From NCBI GenBank assembly GCA_963826165.1, contig CAWGWC010000017.1:124001-188000 (forward strand): a stretch of 64,000 nt of DNA, in the 5' to 3' direction. The DNA comes from JACVRW01 sp963826165. Lineage in GTDB: Bacteria; Actinomycetota; Thermoleophilia; Solirubrobacterales; Thermoleophilaceae. Positions 16,349 to 25,524 of the stretch are shown piece by piece (within the stretch, counting starts at the first letter, position 1; the number at the start of each line of letters is the position of its first letter). The notes under the pieces were generated by a model, which saw nothing but the letters and a program-made list of their open reading frames with translations, had not been told where the DNA came from and did no database searches. Made by a program: the position numbers and the translations under genes.

Positions 16349-17848
16349 ATGGAAGCCACCGCGGCGGTTCGTGTGCTCGACAACTACGTCGGGGGTGCCT
16401 GGACTCCCGCTTCGGAGGGAGCTGACGCGCTCGACGTGACCAACCCGGCGTCGAGTGAGGTGCTGGCGCGGGTGCCGTTGTCGGCGGCGGCCGATCTGGA
16501 CCGGGCGGTGGAGGCGGCGCGGGCGGCGCTGCCGGCGTGGCGCGACGTGTCGGTGATCGCCCGGGCGCGTCATCTGTTCGCCCTGCGGGCGGGTCTGGAC
16601 GAGCGCCGCGAGGAGCTGGCGCGCTCGGTCACGACCGAGATGGGCAAGACGATCGGCGACGCGCGGGCGGAGGTGGCGCGCATGATCGAGATGGTCGAGG
16701 CGGCGTGCGCGATCCCCACGACGATGCAGGGACGGATCCTGGAGGACGTGTCGCGCGGGATCGACGCGGAGACGATCCGCCAGCCGGTGGGGGTGTGCGC
16801 GGCGATCGTGCCGTTCAACTTCCCGGCGATGGTGCCGTTCTGGTTCCTGCCGTTTGCGATCGGCTGCGGCAACACGTTCATCCTCAAGCCGTCCGAGCAG
16901 GTGCCGCTCACCCAGCAGATCGCCTTCGAGGTGCTCGACTCGCTCGGCCTGCCCCCGGGCGTGGTCAATCTCGTGAACGGGGGGCGCGAGATCGTGGAGG
17001 GGATCCTCGATCACCCGGGGATCGACGCGGTGTCGTTCGTGGGGTCGGCGCCGGTGGCCAAGATCGTCTACGAGCGCTCGGCTCAGGCGGGCAAGCGGGT
17101 GCAGGCGCTGGGCGGGGCCAAGAACCACATGGTGGTGATGCCGGACGCGGTGATCGACAAGACGGTGGCCGGGATCGTCGGATCGGCCTTCGGGGCCGCC
17201 GGACAGCGCTGTATGGCCGGCTCGGTTGTCGTGACCGTCGGAGAGGCCCACGAGCGGCTGGTGCCCGCTCTGCGCGAGGCCGCCGAGGAGATTCGGGTGG
17301 GCGACGGGGCAGACGAGGACACCGAGCTCGGTCCGGTGGTGTCCGAGCAGGCGCGCGAGCGGATCGTCTCCATGATCGAGCGCGGGGTGGAGGAGGGGGC
17401 CGAGCTGTTGGTCGACGGCCGCGATCCCGCGGCGGCGGGCGAGGGCTGCTACCTGGGGGCCACCATCCTCGACGGGGCGAGGCCCGAGATGGACATCGTC
17501 AGCGAGGAGATCTTCGGACCCGTGCTGTCGCTCGTCCACGTGGACACGCTCGACGAGGCGCTCGAGACCATCGCAAGCTCCCGGTTCGGCAACGGGGTGT
17601 CGATCTTCACCGAGTCGGGGGCCGCCGTGCGGCGCTTCAAGCACGACGTCGACGCCGGCATGGTCGGGGTCAACATCGGCGTGGCCGCGCCGGTGGCCTT
17701 CTTCCCGTTCTCGGGCTGGAAGGACAGCTTCCTCGGCGACCTGCACGCCCACGGCCCCGACGCCGTCGAGTTCTACACCAAGAAGAAGACCGTCACGAGC
17801 CGCTACTACTCGAGCGGCGAGAGCGGCGCGTACTTCGTCGAAAGCTGA
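16349..17848 (+). CDS. mmsA: Methylmalonate-semialdehyde dehydrogenase (CoA-acylating)
   Basis: 499 residues, the usual MmsA length. It converts methylmalonate or malonate semialdehyde with CoA and NAD to propionyl- or acetyl-CoA, in valine and inositol catabolism. The catalytic Cys is in FGAAGQRCMAGS, and GAKNHMVVMPDA and FPFSGWKDSFLGDLHAHG are characteristic of this branch of the aldehyde dehydrogenases. The conserved Glu of ordinary ALDHs is replaced by the ALGGAKN stretch, as expected for the CoA-dependent group. TAGGCT (16337-16342) precedes the ATG by six bases, marking a leaderless promoter separate from the permease gene. Confidence 0.92.
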   Translation: MEATAAVRVLDNYVGGAWTPASEGADALDVTNPASSEVLARVPLSAAADLDRAVEAARAALPAWRDVSVIARARHLFALRAGLDERREELARSVTTEMGKTIGDARAEVARMIEMVEAACAIPTTMQGRILEDVSRGIDAETIRQPVGVCAAIVPFNFPAMVPFWFLPFAIGCGNTFILKPSEQVPLTQQIAFEVLDSLGLPPGVVNLVNGGREIVEGILDHPGIDAVSFVGSAPVAKIVYERSAQAGKRVQALGGAKNHMVVMPDAVIDKTVAGIVGSAFGAAGQRCMAGSVVVTVGEAHERLVPALREAAEEIRVGDGADEDTELGPVVSEQARERIVSMIERGVEEGAELLVDGRDPAAAGEGCYLGATILDGARPEMDIVSEEIFGPVLSLVHVDTLDEALETIASSRFGNGVSIFTESGAAVRRFKHDVDAGMVGVNIGVAAPVAFFPFSGWKDSFLGDLHAHGPDAVEFYTKKKTVTSRYYSSGESGAYFVES

Positions 17849-17854
17849 GCACCC

Positions 17855-18637
17855 GTGGCCGGCGCGACGCTGCTCGCCGCCGCCGCGTTCTTCGGAGGAG
17901 GCTCCGAGGCCGTCGAGCCCACCGCGACCGCACGGCGCTGCCCATCGCGGGCTCCGGAAGGGATCAGGATGCCGCCCTGGCTACAGGCTCGGCGCGCCAC
18001 CCTGCTCGTGGACTCGGTTCTCCTGGGCGCCGTGCCGGCGGTGCGGGCCCGGCGCCCGTGCTGGCGGATCGGGGTTCGTGGCCGGCCCGCGCTGATGGTC
18101 GATGATGCCGCGCGCCAGCTGCGCGCGCAGGGGCGGCGGGTGGCCCCGCTCGTGGTGGTGGGCCTCGGCTACAACTCGCTCTGGGAGCGTGATCGCCGCA
18201 ACTACTCGAAGTGGGCGACGCGCTTCGACAGCCACGCGAGCGTGCTGGTGCGAACACTGCGTGGTCTGGGTGCCCGCCAGATCGTGTGGGTGACCCTCCG
18301 CGAGCTGCGCCCGGGCCTCGTGCCGCCCGGCGGGCACGATCAGTTCGCGCGCTACGCGTGGTACTTCCCGTACGTGAACAACCGCCTGCGGCGGCTGGAC
18401 CGGCGCCGCCGCGACACGGTCATCGCCAAGTGGCACATCGCCGCCGACCGGCCCGGCCTGACCTACGACGCCATTCACACCAACACAGTGGGCTCGCGTG
18501 TCATGTCCCGCACCATCTGGCGTCGCGTGAGCAGGGAGGCCCGGCGGCAGGGCCGGTCAGCAGGTCAGCGGAACAGGTCCTCTTCCGCCGGCCTGCGCAG
18601 CGGCGCGGCACCGGGGCCGTCCTCGGCGCTGACGTAG
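17855..18637 (+). CDS. SGNH-hydrolase-like protein
   Basis: 260 residues. Blocks of the SGNH/GDSL-like fold can be seen: LLVDSVLLGAVPAV (the Ser block, with VDS for GDS), LVVVGLGYNSLW (the Asn block) and YDAIHTNTVGS (the Asp/His block). Such domains occur as peptidoglycan or polysaccharide O-acyl esterases and in acyltransferase tails. The first ~45 residues are Ala- and Arg-rich and may be a weak export signal. The last ~24 residues are read from DNA that also encodes the 3' end of cofE on the other strand, so the C-terminus is probably unconserved. Start GTG at 17855, six bases after the mmsA stop. Confidence 0.65.
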   Translation: MAGATLLAAAAFFGGGSEAVEPTATARRCPSRAPEGIRMPPWLQARRATLLVDSVLLGAVPAVRARRPCWRIGVRGRPALMVDDAARQLRAQGRRVAPLVVVGLGYNSLWERDRRNYSKWATRFDSHASVLVRTLRGLGARQIVWVTLRELRPGLVPPGGHDQFARYAWYFPYVNNRLRRLDRRRRDTVIAKWHIAADRPGLTYDAIHTNTVGSRVMSRTIWRRVSREARRQGRSAGQRNRSSSAGLRSGAAPGPSSALT

Positions 18638-19317
18638 CGTTCCAACCCTCGCACCAGCACCGCGGGCTGGCGCGAGCTCTTCGAGCGGGCAAGGTCGGCC
18701 ACCCCGGCCGCGGCGTCGGCCACCGCGATGCTGGTGACCCGCAGCTCGCGGCCGAAGGCGTCGGGCCGGCCGCGCCATTCCTCGATCGGCGTCAGGCCGG
18801 CAAGTCCAATGGCAACGTCTGTCTGGCCCATGCGCCACGCCCGGCCGAACGAATCGGTGACCACCACGGCCGGCCTGACCCCACGCGCACGCCCGATGCC
18901 TTCGCGCAGCCGCCGCGCCGAGGCGTCGGGATCCTCGGGCAGCAGCACCAGCTCTCCCTCCGTGGAGGCGTTCGACTGGTCGATGCCGGCGTTGGCGCAT
19001 ACGAAGCCGTGCCGGGTCACGGCGATCAGCACGCCGTCGGTCGCCCGCAGCAGCTCCGTCGACTCGTCGAGCACCGCCTGCACCAGGCGCGGGTCCTTGT
19101 CGTGCTCGGCGGCGAGCTCGCGCGCCTCGCGTCCCGGATCGATGTGGGCCAGGATCCGTGTGCGGCCCTCGGCCTTGGACACCACCTTGTGGGCGATCAC
19201 CACCACGTCGCCGTCGCGCAGGTCAGGCGGCGCCGCCGCGGCCACCAGCCCGGCGAGATCCTCGCCGTAGCCGATCCCGGGCAGCGGGGCCAGGGCGGTG
19301 ACGGTCAGCGGGCTCAG
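18565..19317 (-). CDS. cofE: F420-0:gamma-glutamyl ligase CofE
   Basis: Adds glutamate to F420-0 using GTP. The family blocks DGDVVVIAHKVVSKAEGR, VCANAGIDQSNA and VVTDSFGRAWRMGQTDVAIG are present. It is a stand-alone CofE, without the FMN-reductase-like C-terminal domain of mycobacterial FbiB. The first canonical start in frame is GTG 19245, but homologous sequence continues upstream (LTVTALAPLPGIGYGEDLAGL). No ATG, GTG or TTG is available there. A CTG at 19317 overlaps the cofC stop as CTGA, mirroring an ATGA junction, and I use it. Another CTG lies at 19308. The 3' end overlaps the convergent SGNH gene by 73 bases. Confidence 0.82.
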   Translation of the reverse strand: MSPLTVTALAPLPGIGYGEDLAGLVAAAAPPDLRDGDVVVIAHKVVSKAEGRTRILAHIDPGREARELAAEHDKDPRLVQAVLDESTELLRATDGVLIAVTRHGFVCANAGIDQSNASTEGELVLLPEDPDASARRLREGIGRARGVRPAVVVTDSFGRAWRMGQTDVAIGLAGLTPIEEWRGRPDAFGRELRVTSIAVADAAAGVADLARSKSSRQPAVLVRGLERYVSAEDGPGAAPLRRPAEEDLFR

Positions 19318-20006
19318 GCGGCGGGAGCGGGCGCCGCCCGCGTGGCTGAAGCACGGGCGCGCGACCGGTCGAGCTGACGCAGCGCACCGCGGGTGGAGGG
19401 CGCATGGCCGCGCCGGGTTTCGAGCGCCAGGGACAGCTCGGCCAGGTCGTCCGGCGTGTCCACGTCGAGCATCAGGGTGGACAGCTCCGCCACCACAGGC
19501 TCCACACCCGTCGCGCGTGCGGCGCCCATGTGGCGCTCGAAGCTTCCCGGGCCGAAGCTCGGCGCGATCGCGTCGGGCGGAGCGAGCAGCAGAGCGTTGG
19601 TCCCGGTGCCGTGGCGATCGGGCACCACCGCCACCGGCGGCGCCTGCGCCAGCAGGCCGTCGACCTCGTCCGGGTCGAGCAGGGGCGTGTCGCCCGGCAC
19701 CAGCAGCACGCGCTCGTAGCCCGCGTCGATGGCGTGGCGGATGCCGATCGAGGCGGCCTGCGACTGGCCCTGCTGGTCGGGATCCCTCAGCACCTGCACG
19801 CTCTGGCCGAGGGCGACGCTCTCAGCCACGCGGTCAGCGGTCACGACCGCGACCGCGTCGAGCCCGGCGACGTGCCGCAGCGAGGTGAGCACGTCCGAGA
19901 ACATGGCCTGCGCGAGCGCCTGGCGCGAGCCGGCCCCGAGCTGACCGGCGAGCCGTTGCTTGGCAGCGCCGAAGCTCTTCACCGGGAGGATCGCGATCGT
20001 TCTCAT
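19314..20006 (-). CDS. cofC: Phospholactate/phosphoenolpyruvate guanylyltransferase CofC
   Basis: 230 residues. It activates 2-phospholactate or PEP with GTP for F420 side-chain assembly. The N-terminus IAILPVKSFGAAKQRLAG is the nucleotide-binding signature, followed by LLVPGDTPLLDPDEV and DRHGTGTNALLL, all typical of CofC. A C-terminal extension of ~35 residues (STRGALRQLDRSRARASATRAA) is unconserved. ATG at 20006 is the natural start; the frame is open further upstream but without homology. It lies between cofD and cofE on the same strand and shares a stop/start overlap with cofE. Confidence 0.9.
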   Translation of the reverse strand: MRTIAILPVKSFGAAKQRLAGQLGAGSRQALAQAMFSDVLTSLRHVAGLDAVAVVTADRVAESVALGQSVQVLRDPDQQGQSQAASIGIRHAIDAGYERVLLVPGDTPLLDPDEVDGLLAQAPPVAVVPDRHGTGTNALLLAPPDAIAPSFGPGSFERHMGAARATGVEPVVAELSTLMLDVDTPDDLAELSLALETRRGHAPSTRGALRQLDRSRARASATRAAPAPAA

Positions 20007-20065
20007 CAGGCGGCCGGGGGGACTGGCCGAGAGTAGCGCGATGAGGTCCCGGGCCCCAGCCTCGC

Positions 20066-20965
20066 CTAGCGAAGCTTCGCCGCAAAGTCGAGGGTGTTCG
20101 TGGCGACCCGCACACGCTCCCGTGCGTCGGCCATGAGCGTGGGAACGACCAGCGAGGGCAGCCCCTCCACCGGCTCGTCGGCCACCACGCCGTCGAGCAC
20201 GTCGCGGTACGCGACGGCGATCCCCTGGGCGCTCCGCTCGATCGCGGCGTAGTCGCAGAAGGCGTCGGTGGGGCCCTTGAGCGTGCGACCGCCCACGAAC
20301 GGGCTGACCGCCACCACCGGCGCGCCGGCCTCGCGCAGCGCGTTCCTCATGCCGGGAAGGGCGAGGATCGGCCCGATCGAGATCACCGGGTTCGAGGGAC
20401 CGATCACGATGACGTCTGCGTCGCGCAGCGCTCCGAGAACGGCTTCGCTCGGCTCCGCCGCCTCCACGCCACGCAGCTCCACGCTCTCGACCGGGCCGCG
20501 AGCCCCCTCGACGATCATGAACTCCTGAAAGGGCAGGCTGAGCCCGCGGGCGTCCACCCAGGTGGCCACGGGCTGGTCCGACATGGGCAGTACCCGCGCC
20601 TCCACACCCATCGCCTCCACCACCGCCGCGTGCGCCTCGGTCAGCGAGCGTCCGGCGCGCAGCAGCTCGGTGCGCACGAGGCACATCGCGAGGTCGCGGT
20701 CGCCGAGGCGAAACCAGGACGGCCGGCCCGCCTTCTCGAGCGCCTCCATGACCCGCCAGCTGTCGTCACGCAGGCCCCAGCCCCGCTCGTCGATCTCGTC
20801 CGCCAGCCACCAGGTCACGAGGTCGGGGTCGGGCGAGACGTGAACGCCGTAGACCTCGACGTCGTCACCCGTGTTGGCGATGACGGTGAGCCGGCCGGCC
20901 ACCTCGGCCAGTCCGCGAGCGAGCTTTGCCCCGCCCGTACCGCCGGAGAGAAGGGCCACGTCCAC
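20066..20965 (-). CDS. cofD: 2-phospho-L-lactate transferase CofD (FbiA)
   Basis: 299 residues. It transfers the phospholactyl or phosphoenolpyruvyl group to FO to make F420-0 or dehydro-F420-0. Diagnostic blocks are LLSGGTGGAKLARGLAE at the N-terminus, IANTGDDVEVYGVHVSPDPDLV, and PSNPVISIGPILALPG. The GTG start at 20965 follows TAGGGT (reverse strand, 20975-20980) by nine bases, so the message is probably leaderless. It is the first gene of the cofD-cofC-cofE group, with 59 bases before cofC. It is divergent from the SDR gene at 21006. Confidence 0.92.
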   Translation of the reverse strand: MDVALLSGGTGGAKLARGLAEVAGRLTVIANTGDDVEVYGVHVSPDPDLVTWWLADEIDERGWGLRDDSWRVMEALEKAGRPSWFRLGDRDLAMCLVRTELLRAGRSLTEAHAAVVEAMGVEARVLPMSDQPVATWVDARGLSLPFQEFMIVEGARGPVESVELRGVEAAEPSEAVLGALRDADVIVIGPSNPVISIGPILALPGMRNALREAGAPVVAVSPFVGGRTLKGPTDAFCDYAAIERSAQGIAVAYRDVLDGVVADEPVEGLPSLVVPTLMADARERVRVATNTLDFAAKLR

Positions 20966-21005
20966 GGGGCGGCCACCCTAACGAACGGATAGGCTGCCGC
21001 GCGGC

Positions 21006-21755
21006 TTGAGACTGGCGCAGCGCACAGCCCTGGTCACCGGCGGCGCGTCTGGCATCGGCGCCGCCACGTCACGCCGCCTGGCAGCCGAGGGCGCCAGCGT
21101 GGCGGTCACCGACCTGAACCTCGAGGGCGCCCGGGCGGTGGCCGGCGAGATCGACGGCGCCGCCTTCGAGCTCGACGTTCGCTCGCCCGATTCGGTGCGC
21201 GCGGCGTTGGAGGGCACGGCGAGCGAGCTGGGGCCGGTGGACATCCTCGTCAACAACGCCGGCTACGACGAGTGGAGCTTCTTCACCCACACCGACCCGG
21301 AGCTGTGGGCTCGTGTGCTGGCCGTGAACCTGGTGGGCGTGCTGGCCTGCACCCACGCCGTCCTGCCCGGCATGCAGGAGCGCCGCCGCGGCCGCATCGT
21401 CAACGTCTCCTCGGAGGCGGGCCGGGTGGGCTCGAGCGGCTCCGCCGTGTACTCCGCCGCCAAGGGAGGGGTGCTCGGCTTCACCAAGGCGATCGCCATC
21501 GAGAACGGCCGCTACGGGGTGACCTGCAATGCGGTTGCTCCGGGGCCGATCGAGACGCCCCTGCTGATGGCTGCGCCCGACGCGCTGGGGGAGAAGGGGC
21601 AGCGGCTGGTGGAGAACATGGTCGGCGCCACCAACCTTCGCCGCCTCGGCCAGCCCGACGAGGTGGCCGCTGCGATCGCGTTCCTCGCTTCCGACGACGC
21701 GTCCTACGTGACCGGACAGTCGCTCGGCGTGAGCGGCGGGCTTGCCAGAATCTGA
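21006..21755 (+). CDS. Short-chain dehydrogenase/reductase
   Basis: 249 residues of the classical SDR family. The NAD(P) motif TGGASGIGAATSRRL, the NNAGYDEW strand, catalytic Ser/Tyr/Lys (VNVSSEAG...VYSAAKGG) and the NAVAPGPIETPL loop are all present. The NNAGYDEWSFF pattern resembles 2-hydroxycyclohexanecarboxyl-CoA or 3-hydroxyacyl-CoA dehydrogenases, which suits its neighbour HMG-CoA lyase three bases downstream. Start is TTG at 21006; TAGGCT (20990-20995) is ten bases upstream. The acidic residue after the second strand (VTDLNLEG) suggests NAD preference. Confidence 0.88.
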   Translation: MRLAQRTALVTGGASGIGAATSRRLAAEGASVAVTDLNLEGARAVAGEIDGAAFELDVRSPDSVRAALEGTASELGPVDILVNNAGYDEWSFFTHTDPELWARVLAVNLVGVLACTHAVLPGMQERRRGRIVNVSSEAGRVGSSGSAVYSAAKGGVLGFTKAIAIENGRYGVTCNAVAPGPIETPLLMAAPDALGEKGQRLVENMVGATNLRRLGQPDEVAAAIAFLASDDASYVTGQSLGVSGGLARI

Positions 21756-21757
21756 GC

Positions 21758-22669
21758 GTGCCCGACGTCACCGAGACGGTTCGCATCCGCGAGGTCGGAC
21801 CCCGCGACGGCTTCCAGAACGAGCCCGAGGTCATCGCCACCGCGGACAAGGTGAGGCTCGTGGAGATGCTGGGCCGCACCGGGGTCCGGCGCCTGGAGGT
21901 CACGAGCTTCGTCCGGGCCGACGTGATCCCGCAGCTGGCCGACGGCGCCGAGGTCCTCCGCCGCGCCGAGATCCCGGACGACGTGGCGGTGACCGTGTTG
22001 GTCCCCAACGAACGGGGACTCGACAACGCGCTCGACGTGCGCGACCGCTTCAGCGAGATCAACCTCTTCCTGTCGGCCTCGGAGACCCACAACCGGAAGA
22101 ACGTGAACCGCTCGATCGAGGAGTCGCTCACCGGGCTCGAGCGAGTGGTGGCGCGAGCGCGCGAGGAAGGGCTGCGCTGCGAGGGCGTGATCTCCGTGGC
22201 GTTCGGCTGTCCCTACGAGGGGGAGGTCCCGCGTGATCGGGTCGTGTCGATCGCTCAGCGGCTGATCGATGCCGGATGCGAGGAGATCGCCTTCGGCGAC
22301 ACCACCGGAATGGCCAACCCCGGCCAGGTGCGGCGCTTCTTCGGCGAACTCGACCTCGACGTGGAGCTCACCGCTCACTTCCACAACACCCGTGGTCAGG
22401 GGCTGGCCAACGTGCTGGCGGCGCTCGACTCGGGCGTGCGCTCGTTCGAATCCTCGTTCGGCGAGCTGGGCGGGTGCCCGGTCCCTCCCGGAGCCACGGG
22501 CAATGTCGCCAGCGAGGACCTGGTCTCGATGCTCCACGAGATGGGGTACGACACCGGCATCGACCTGGAGCGCCTGGTGGCCTGTGCCCGAGAGGCGCAG
22601 CGGCTGCTCGGCCGCCCGCTGGGCAGCCACGTGCTCACCGCCGGACCGGTGGAATGGCACCGGGCATAG
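21758..22669 (+). CDS. Hydroxymethylglutaryl-CoA lyase
   Basis: 303 residues. It cleaves HMG-CoA to acetoacetate and acetyl-CoA, the last step of leucine degradation. The DRE-TIM barrel start IREVGPRDGFQNEP carries catalytic Arg and Asp. AFGCPYEGEVP, the metal-ligand pair HFHNTRGQG and the Cys loop ELGGCPVPPGATGNVASEDLV match the family. The GTG start is two bases after the SDR stop, so the pair forms an operon. A related carboxyl-lyase substrate cannot be excluded, but the motifs favour HMG-CoA. Confidence 0.9.
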   Translation: MPDVTETVRIREVGPRDGFQNEPEVIATADKVRLVEMLGRTGVRRLEVTSFVRADVIPQLADGAEVLRRAEIPDDVAVTVLVPNERGLDNALDVRDRFSEINLFLSASETHNRKNVNRSIEESLTGLERVVARAREEGLRCEGVISVAFGCPYEGEVPRDRVVSIAQRLIDAGCEEIAFGDTTGMANPGQVRRFFGELDLDVELTAHFHNTRGQGLANVLAALDSGVRSFESSFGELGGCPVPPGATGNVASEDLVSMLHEMGYDTGIDLERLVACAREAQRLLGRPLGSHVLTAGPVEWHRA

Positions 22670-22699
22670 CCCGCGCGATTCCTGGGTAGCGATCGCAAC

Positions 22700-24349
22700 A
22701 TGTCGACGCCGACGGAGGAGAGGCGCGGCGAGCCAGAGGGGGATAAGCCCGAGATCCGAGACATCGGACGGGGCGGGACCTACCGCACGCTCGACGAGCA
22801 GACCGAAGAGGGCCGCCTGTCCGCCGCCGAGGAGCGCTTCGAGCGCCGCCGCCGGACGATCGGCCTGTTCCTGGGGCCGGTCGTCTTCGCCGTGCTGCTG
22901 CTCCTGCCGCTCGGGCTCGAGCCGAACCAGCACCGGCTGGCGGCCATCCTCGGGCTGGTCGTCGTGTGGTGGGTCACCGAGCCCATCCCGATTCCGGTCA
23001 CCGCGCTGCTCGGGGTCGCGCTCGTGGCGCTGCTGGAGGCCACTCCGCCGCCCGAGGAGGGGGACTCGCCCGTCGACGTCGTGTTCCCCACGTTCGCGGA
23101 CGACACGATCTTCCTGTTCATCGGCAGCTTCATCATCGCCGAGGCCATGGTGGTGCACGGGCTGCACCGGCGATTGGCCTATCGCGTTCTGTCGATGAAG
23201 GCGGTGGGCGGCTCGAGCTTCCGCATCATCCTCGCCTTCGGCCTCATCGGCTTTGTCACGTCCCCGGTGATGTCGAACACCGCGGCCGCGGCCATGATGC
23301 TGCCGATCGCGCTCGGCGTCATGGGCGTGGTGGGCGGAATGGTCACGAGGCAGCTCGAGGGGGACCACGACGTCGAGCGGCTGCGCTTCGGCGCCGCGCT
23401 CATGCTGGTGATCACCTACGGGATCACCGTGGGTGGCCTCCTGCTGCCCATCGGCAGCCCGCCCAACCTGATCGGGCGCGAGCTGCTCGAGGCCGAGACG
23501 GGTGAGCCGATCACCTTCTTCGAATGGTTCGTGATGGCCCTTCCGATCGCGGCGATCATGTTCGTCGCGGTGGTGCTGATCGTGACCCTCATGAACAAGC
23601 CCGAGGTGCGCCACGTCGACGGGGTCGAGGAATACGTGCAGGAGGAGCGGGGCAAGCTCGGGCCGCTGTCGAGGGGCGAGAAGAACACGCTGCTCGTGCT
23701 CGCCTTCGCGCTGATCGGCTGGTTCCTGCCCGGCCTGGTCGGGCTGATCTCCGGCGACGACTCTGATGCCTACGTACAGGTGAGCGAGGCGTCCAACGAG
23801 GGGATCGTCGCGCTGATCGCGGCGTCCCTGCTGTTCGTGCTGCCGGTGAACTGGCAGGAGCGCAAGTTCACCCTCAACTGGAACCAGGCGGCCCGCATCG
23901 ACTGGGGAACCGTCCTCCTGTTCGGCGGCGGCATCGTGCTCGGGGCCATGCTGTCCGAGACCGGCCTGGCCGAGGAGATCGGCACGTCGATCTCCGATTC
24001 TCTTGGGGTATCGAGCGTCTTCGGCATCACGGTCGTGGTCGTGATCATCGCGGTCCTGATCTCCGAGACCACGAGCAACACGGCCAGCGCCGCGATCGTC
24101 GTGCCGATCGCGATCTCGATAGCGGTGAGCGCCGACCTCAATCCGACCATCCCTGCTCTGGCGGCGATCTTCGGGGCAAACTACGGGTTCATGCTGCCCG
24201 TCTCCACGCCGCCCAACGCGATCGTCTACTCCTCGGGGTTGCTCCCGATCACGCGGATGCTGAAGGCGGGAATCGTCTTCGACATCATCGGTGCCGTGCT
24301 GTGCATCGTCGGCGTGTTCGTGATGGCCAACCTCGTGGGGCTCGCGTAG
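22700..24349 (+). CDS. SLC13/DASS-family sodium-coupled anion symporter
   Basis: 549 residues with ~12 membrane helices and a charged ~50-residue cytoplasmic N-terminus. The two conserved ligand/sodium motifs appear as MSNTAAAAMMLPIA and SETTSNTASAAIVVPIA (SNT). The paired helix-breaking loops PIGSPPNLIG and PVSTPPNAIVY also fit. Relatives import dicarboxylates, citrate or sulfate with sodium; the motif pattern leans toward carboxylates, but this is not certain. TAGCGA-like sequence lies ~10 bases before the ATG. The adjacent ketone-body type genes suggest organic acid uptake. Confidence 0.88.
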   Translation: MSTPTEERRGEPEGDKPEIRDIGRGGTYRTLDEQTEEGRLSAAEERFERRRRTIGLFLGPVVFAVLLLLPLGLEPNQHRLAAILGLVVVWWVTEPIPIPVTALLGVALVALLEATPPPEEGDSPVDVVFPTFADDTIFLFIGSFIIAEAMVVHGLHRRLAYRVLSMKAVGGSSFRIILAFGLIGFVTSPVMSNTAAAAMMLPIALGVMGVVGGMVTRQLEGDHDVERLRFGAALMLVITYGITVGGLLLPIGSPPNLIGRELLEAETGEPITFFEWFVMALPIAAIMFVAVVLIVTLMNKPEVRHVDGVEEYVQEERGKLGPLSRGEKNTLLVLAFALIGWFLPGLVGLISGDDSDAYVQVSEASNEGIVALIAASLLFVLPVNWQERKFTLNWNQAARIDWGTVLLFGGGIVLGAMLSETGLAEEIGTSISDSLGVSSVFGITVVVVIIAVLISETTSNTASAAIVVPIAISIAVSADLNPTIPALAAIFGANYGFMLPVSTPPNAIVYSSGLLPITRMLKAGIVFDIIGAVLCIVGVFVMANLVGLA

Positions 24350-25488
24350 CCGTACTCCGCCCCTCGCTGCTCGCCGTGGCCGCGGGCACGGCCACCGTGC
24401 TGCCCGGGTTCCTGGTGGGTGCCCTCGCGCTCCAGATCCGCGGCGACCTGGGCGTGAGCATCTCTGCCGTGGCCGCCGGGGTCACCGTCTTCTTCCTGGC
24501 GGGAGCGTTCGGTGCCGGGCCCGGCGGTCGCCTGTCGGAGCGCACGGGGGCGTTGCGGGCGATGCGCGGGGCGGCGCTCACCAGCGCCATCGCCCTGCTC
24601 GCGGCGGCGGCCGTCGCCGACTCGCTGGCCGTCCTGTTCGTGTTCCTCGCGCTGGCGGGACTGGCCAACGCGGTTGCCCAGCCGGCGATCAACCTGTTCA
24701 TGGCCGACCAGGTGGCGCAGGAGCGCCAGGGCCTTGCCTTCGGCATCAAGCAGTCCTCCATTCCCGCCGCTGTGCTCGTCAGTGGTCTTGCTCTCCCGCT
24801 TCTGGCCATACCGTTCGGCTGGCGCGCGACCTTCGCCCTCTGTGCGCTCCTGCCGCTGGCGGTCACCGTGGTCCTCTCCCGCGAGGCGTCCTCCCTGCGG
24901 CCCGCGCTCGTTCGAGACCGGGCTCCGCGTCCGTCGCAAGCCCTGATCCTGATCGCCCTGGGCGCCGCCCTGGGCAGCGCCGCGCCGGGCGCGCTCAGCG
25001 CCTACCTGGTGGCGGCGGGAGTGGATGCCGGCATCGGCGAGGGCACGGCGGGCGTGCTGGCGGCCCTGGGCAGCGCCCTGTCGCTCTTGGTCCGGCTGTC
25101 GGTGGGCGTCCGCGCCGACCGCCGCGGCGACTACGGCTTCGGCATGGTCACGTTCCTGCTCCTGCTCGGCTCGGTCGGGTTCCTGCTGCTGGCCATCGGC
25201 CAGCCGGCCCCCTTCGTGGTCGGCGTCGTGCTGGCGTTCGCACTCGGTTGGGGCTGGCCGGGGATCTTCAACATGGCCGTCGTCCATCTCCACCGCGAGG
25301 CACCCGGCGCGGCCACGGGTGTCAGCCAGACGGGTATCTACGTGGGGGCGGCCGGTGGACCCGCGGCCTTCGGCGCGCTCTACTCGGCGGCGGGCTTTGC
25401 CACTGCGTGGGTCGTGGCCGGGGCGGTGGCCGTAGCAGCGGCTCTCGTTCTGGCGCTGGCGGGACGCAGGGCCGCGCTTATCGGATAG
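24301..25488 (+). CDS. Major facilitator superfamily transporter
   Basis: ~395 residues with twelve predicted membrane helices and a GRLSERTG-type loop between helices 2 and 3. The family is clear but the substrate is unknown. The only canonical starts are GTG 24301, which overlaps the SLC13 gene by 49 bases, and GTG 24376, which would remove part of the first helix. I keep 24301 with modest confidence. The overlap implies co-transcription with the symporter. Confidence 0.82.
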   Translation: MHRRRVRDGQPRGARVAVLRPSLLAVAAGTATVLPGFLVGALALQIRGDLGVSISAVAAGVTVFFLAGAFGAGPGGRLSERTGALRAMRGAALTSAIALLAAAAVADSLAVLFVFLALAGLANAVAQPAINLFMADQVAQERQGLAFGIKQSSIPAAVLVSGLALPLLAIPFGWRATFALCALLPLAVTVVLSREASSLRPALVRDRAPRPSQALILIALGAALGSAAPGALSAYLVAAGVDAGIGEGTAGVLAALGSALSLLVRLSVGVRADRRGDYGFGMVTFLLLLGSVGFLLLAIGQPAPFVVGVVLAFALGWGWPGIFNMAVVHLHREAPGAATGVSQTGIYVGAAGGPAAFGALYSAAGFATAWVVAGAVAVAAALVLALAGRRAALIG

Positions 25489-25524
25489 GGCCTCCACTTC
25501 TAGGTGGTTGAACGCCTACCAGTT

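Noticed and set aside
21704..23614. 636-codon minus-strand frame across HMG-CoA lyase and the SLC13 gene
   Set aside because: Shadow frame rich in His, Arg, Asp and Glu, antisense to two clear genes.
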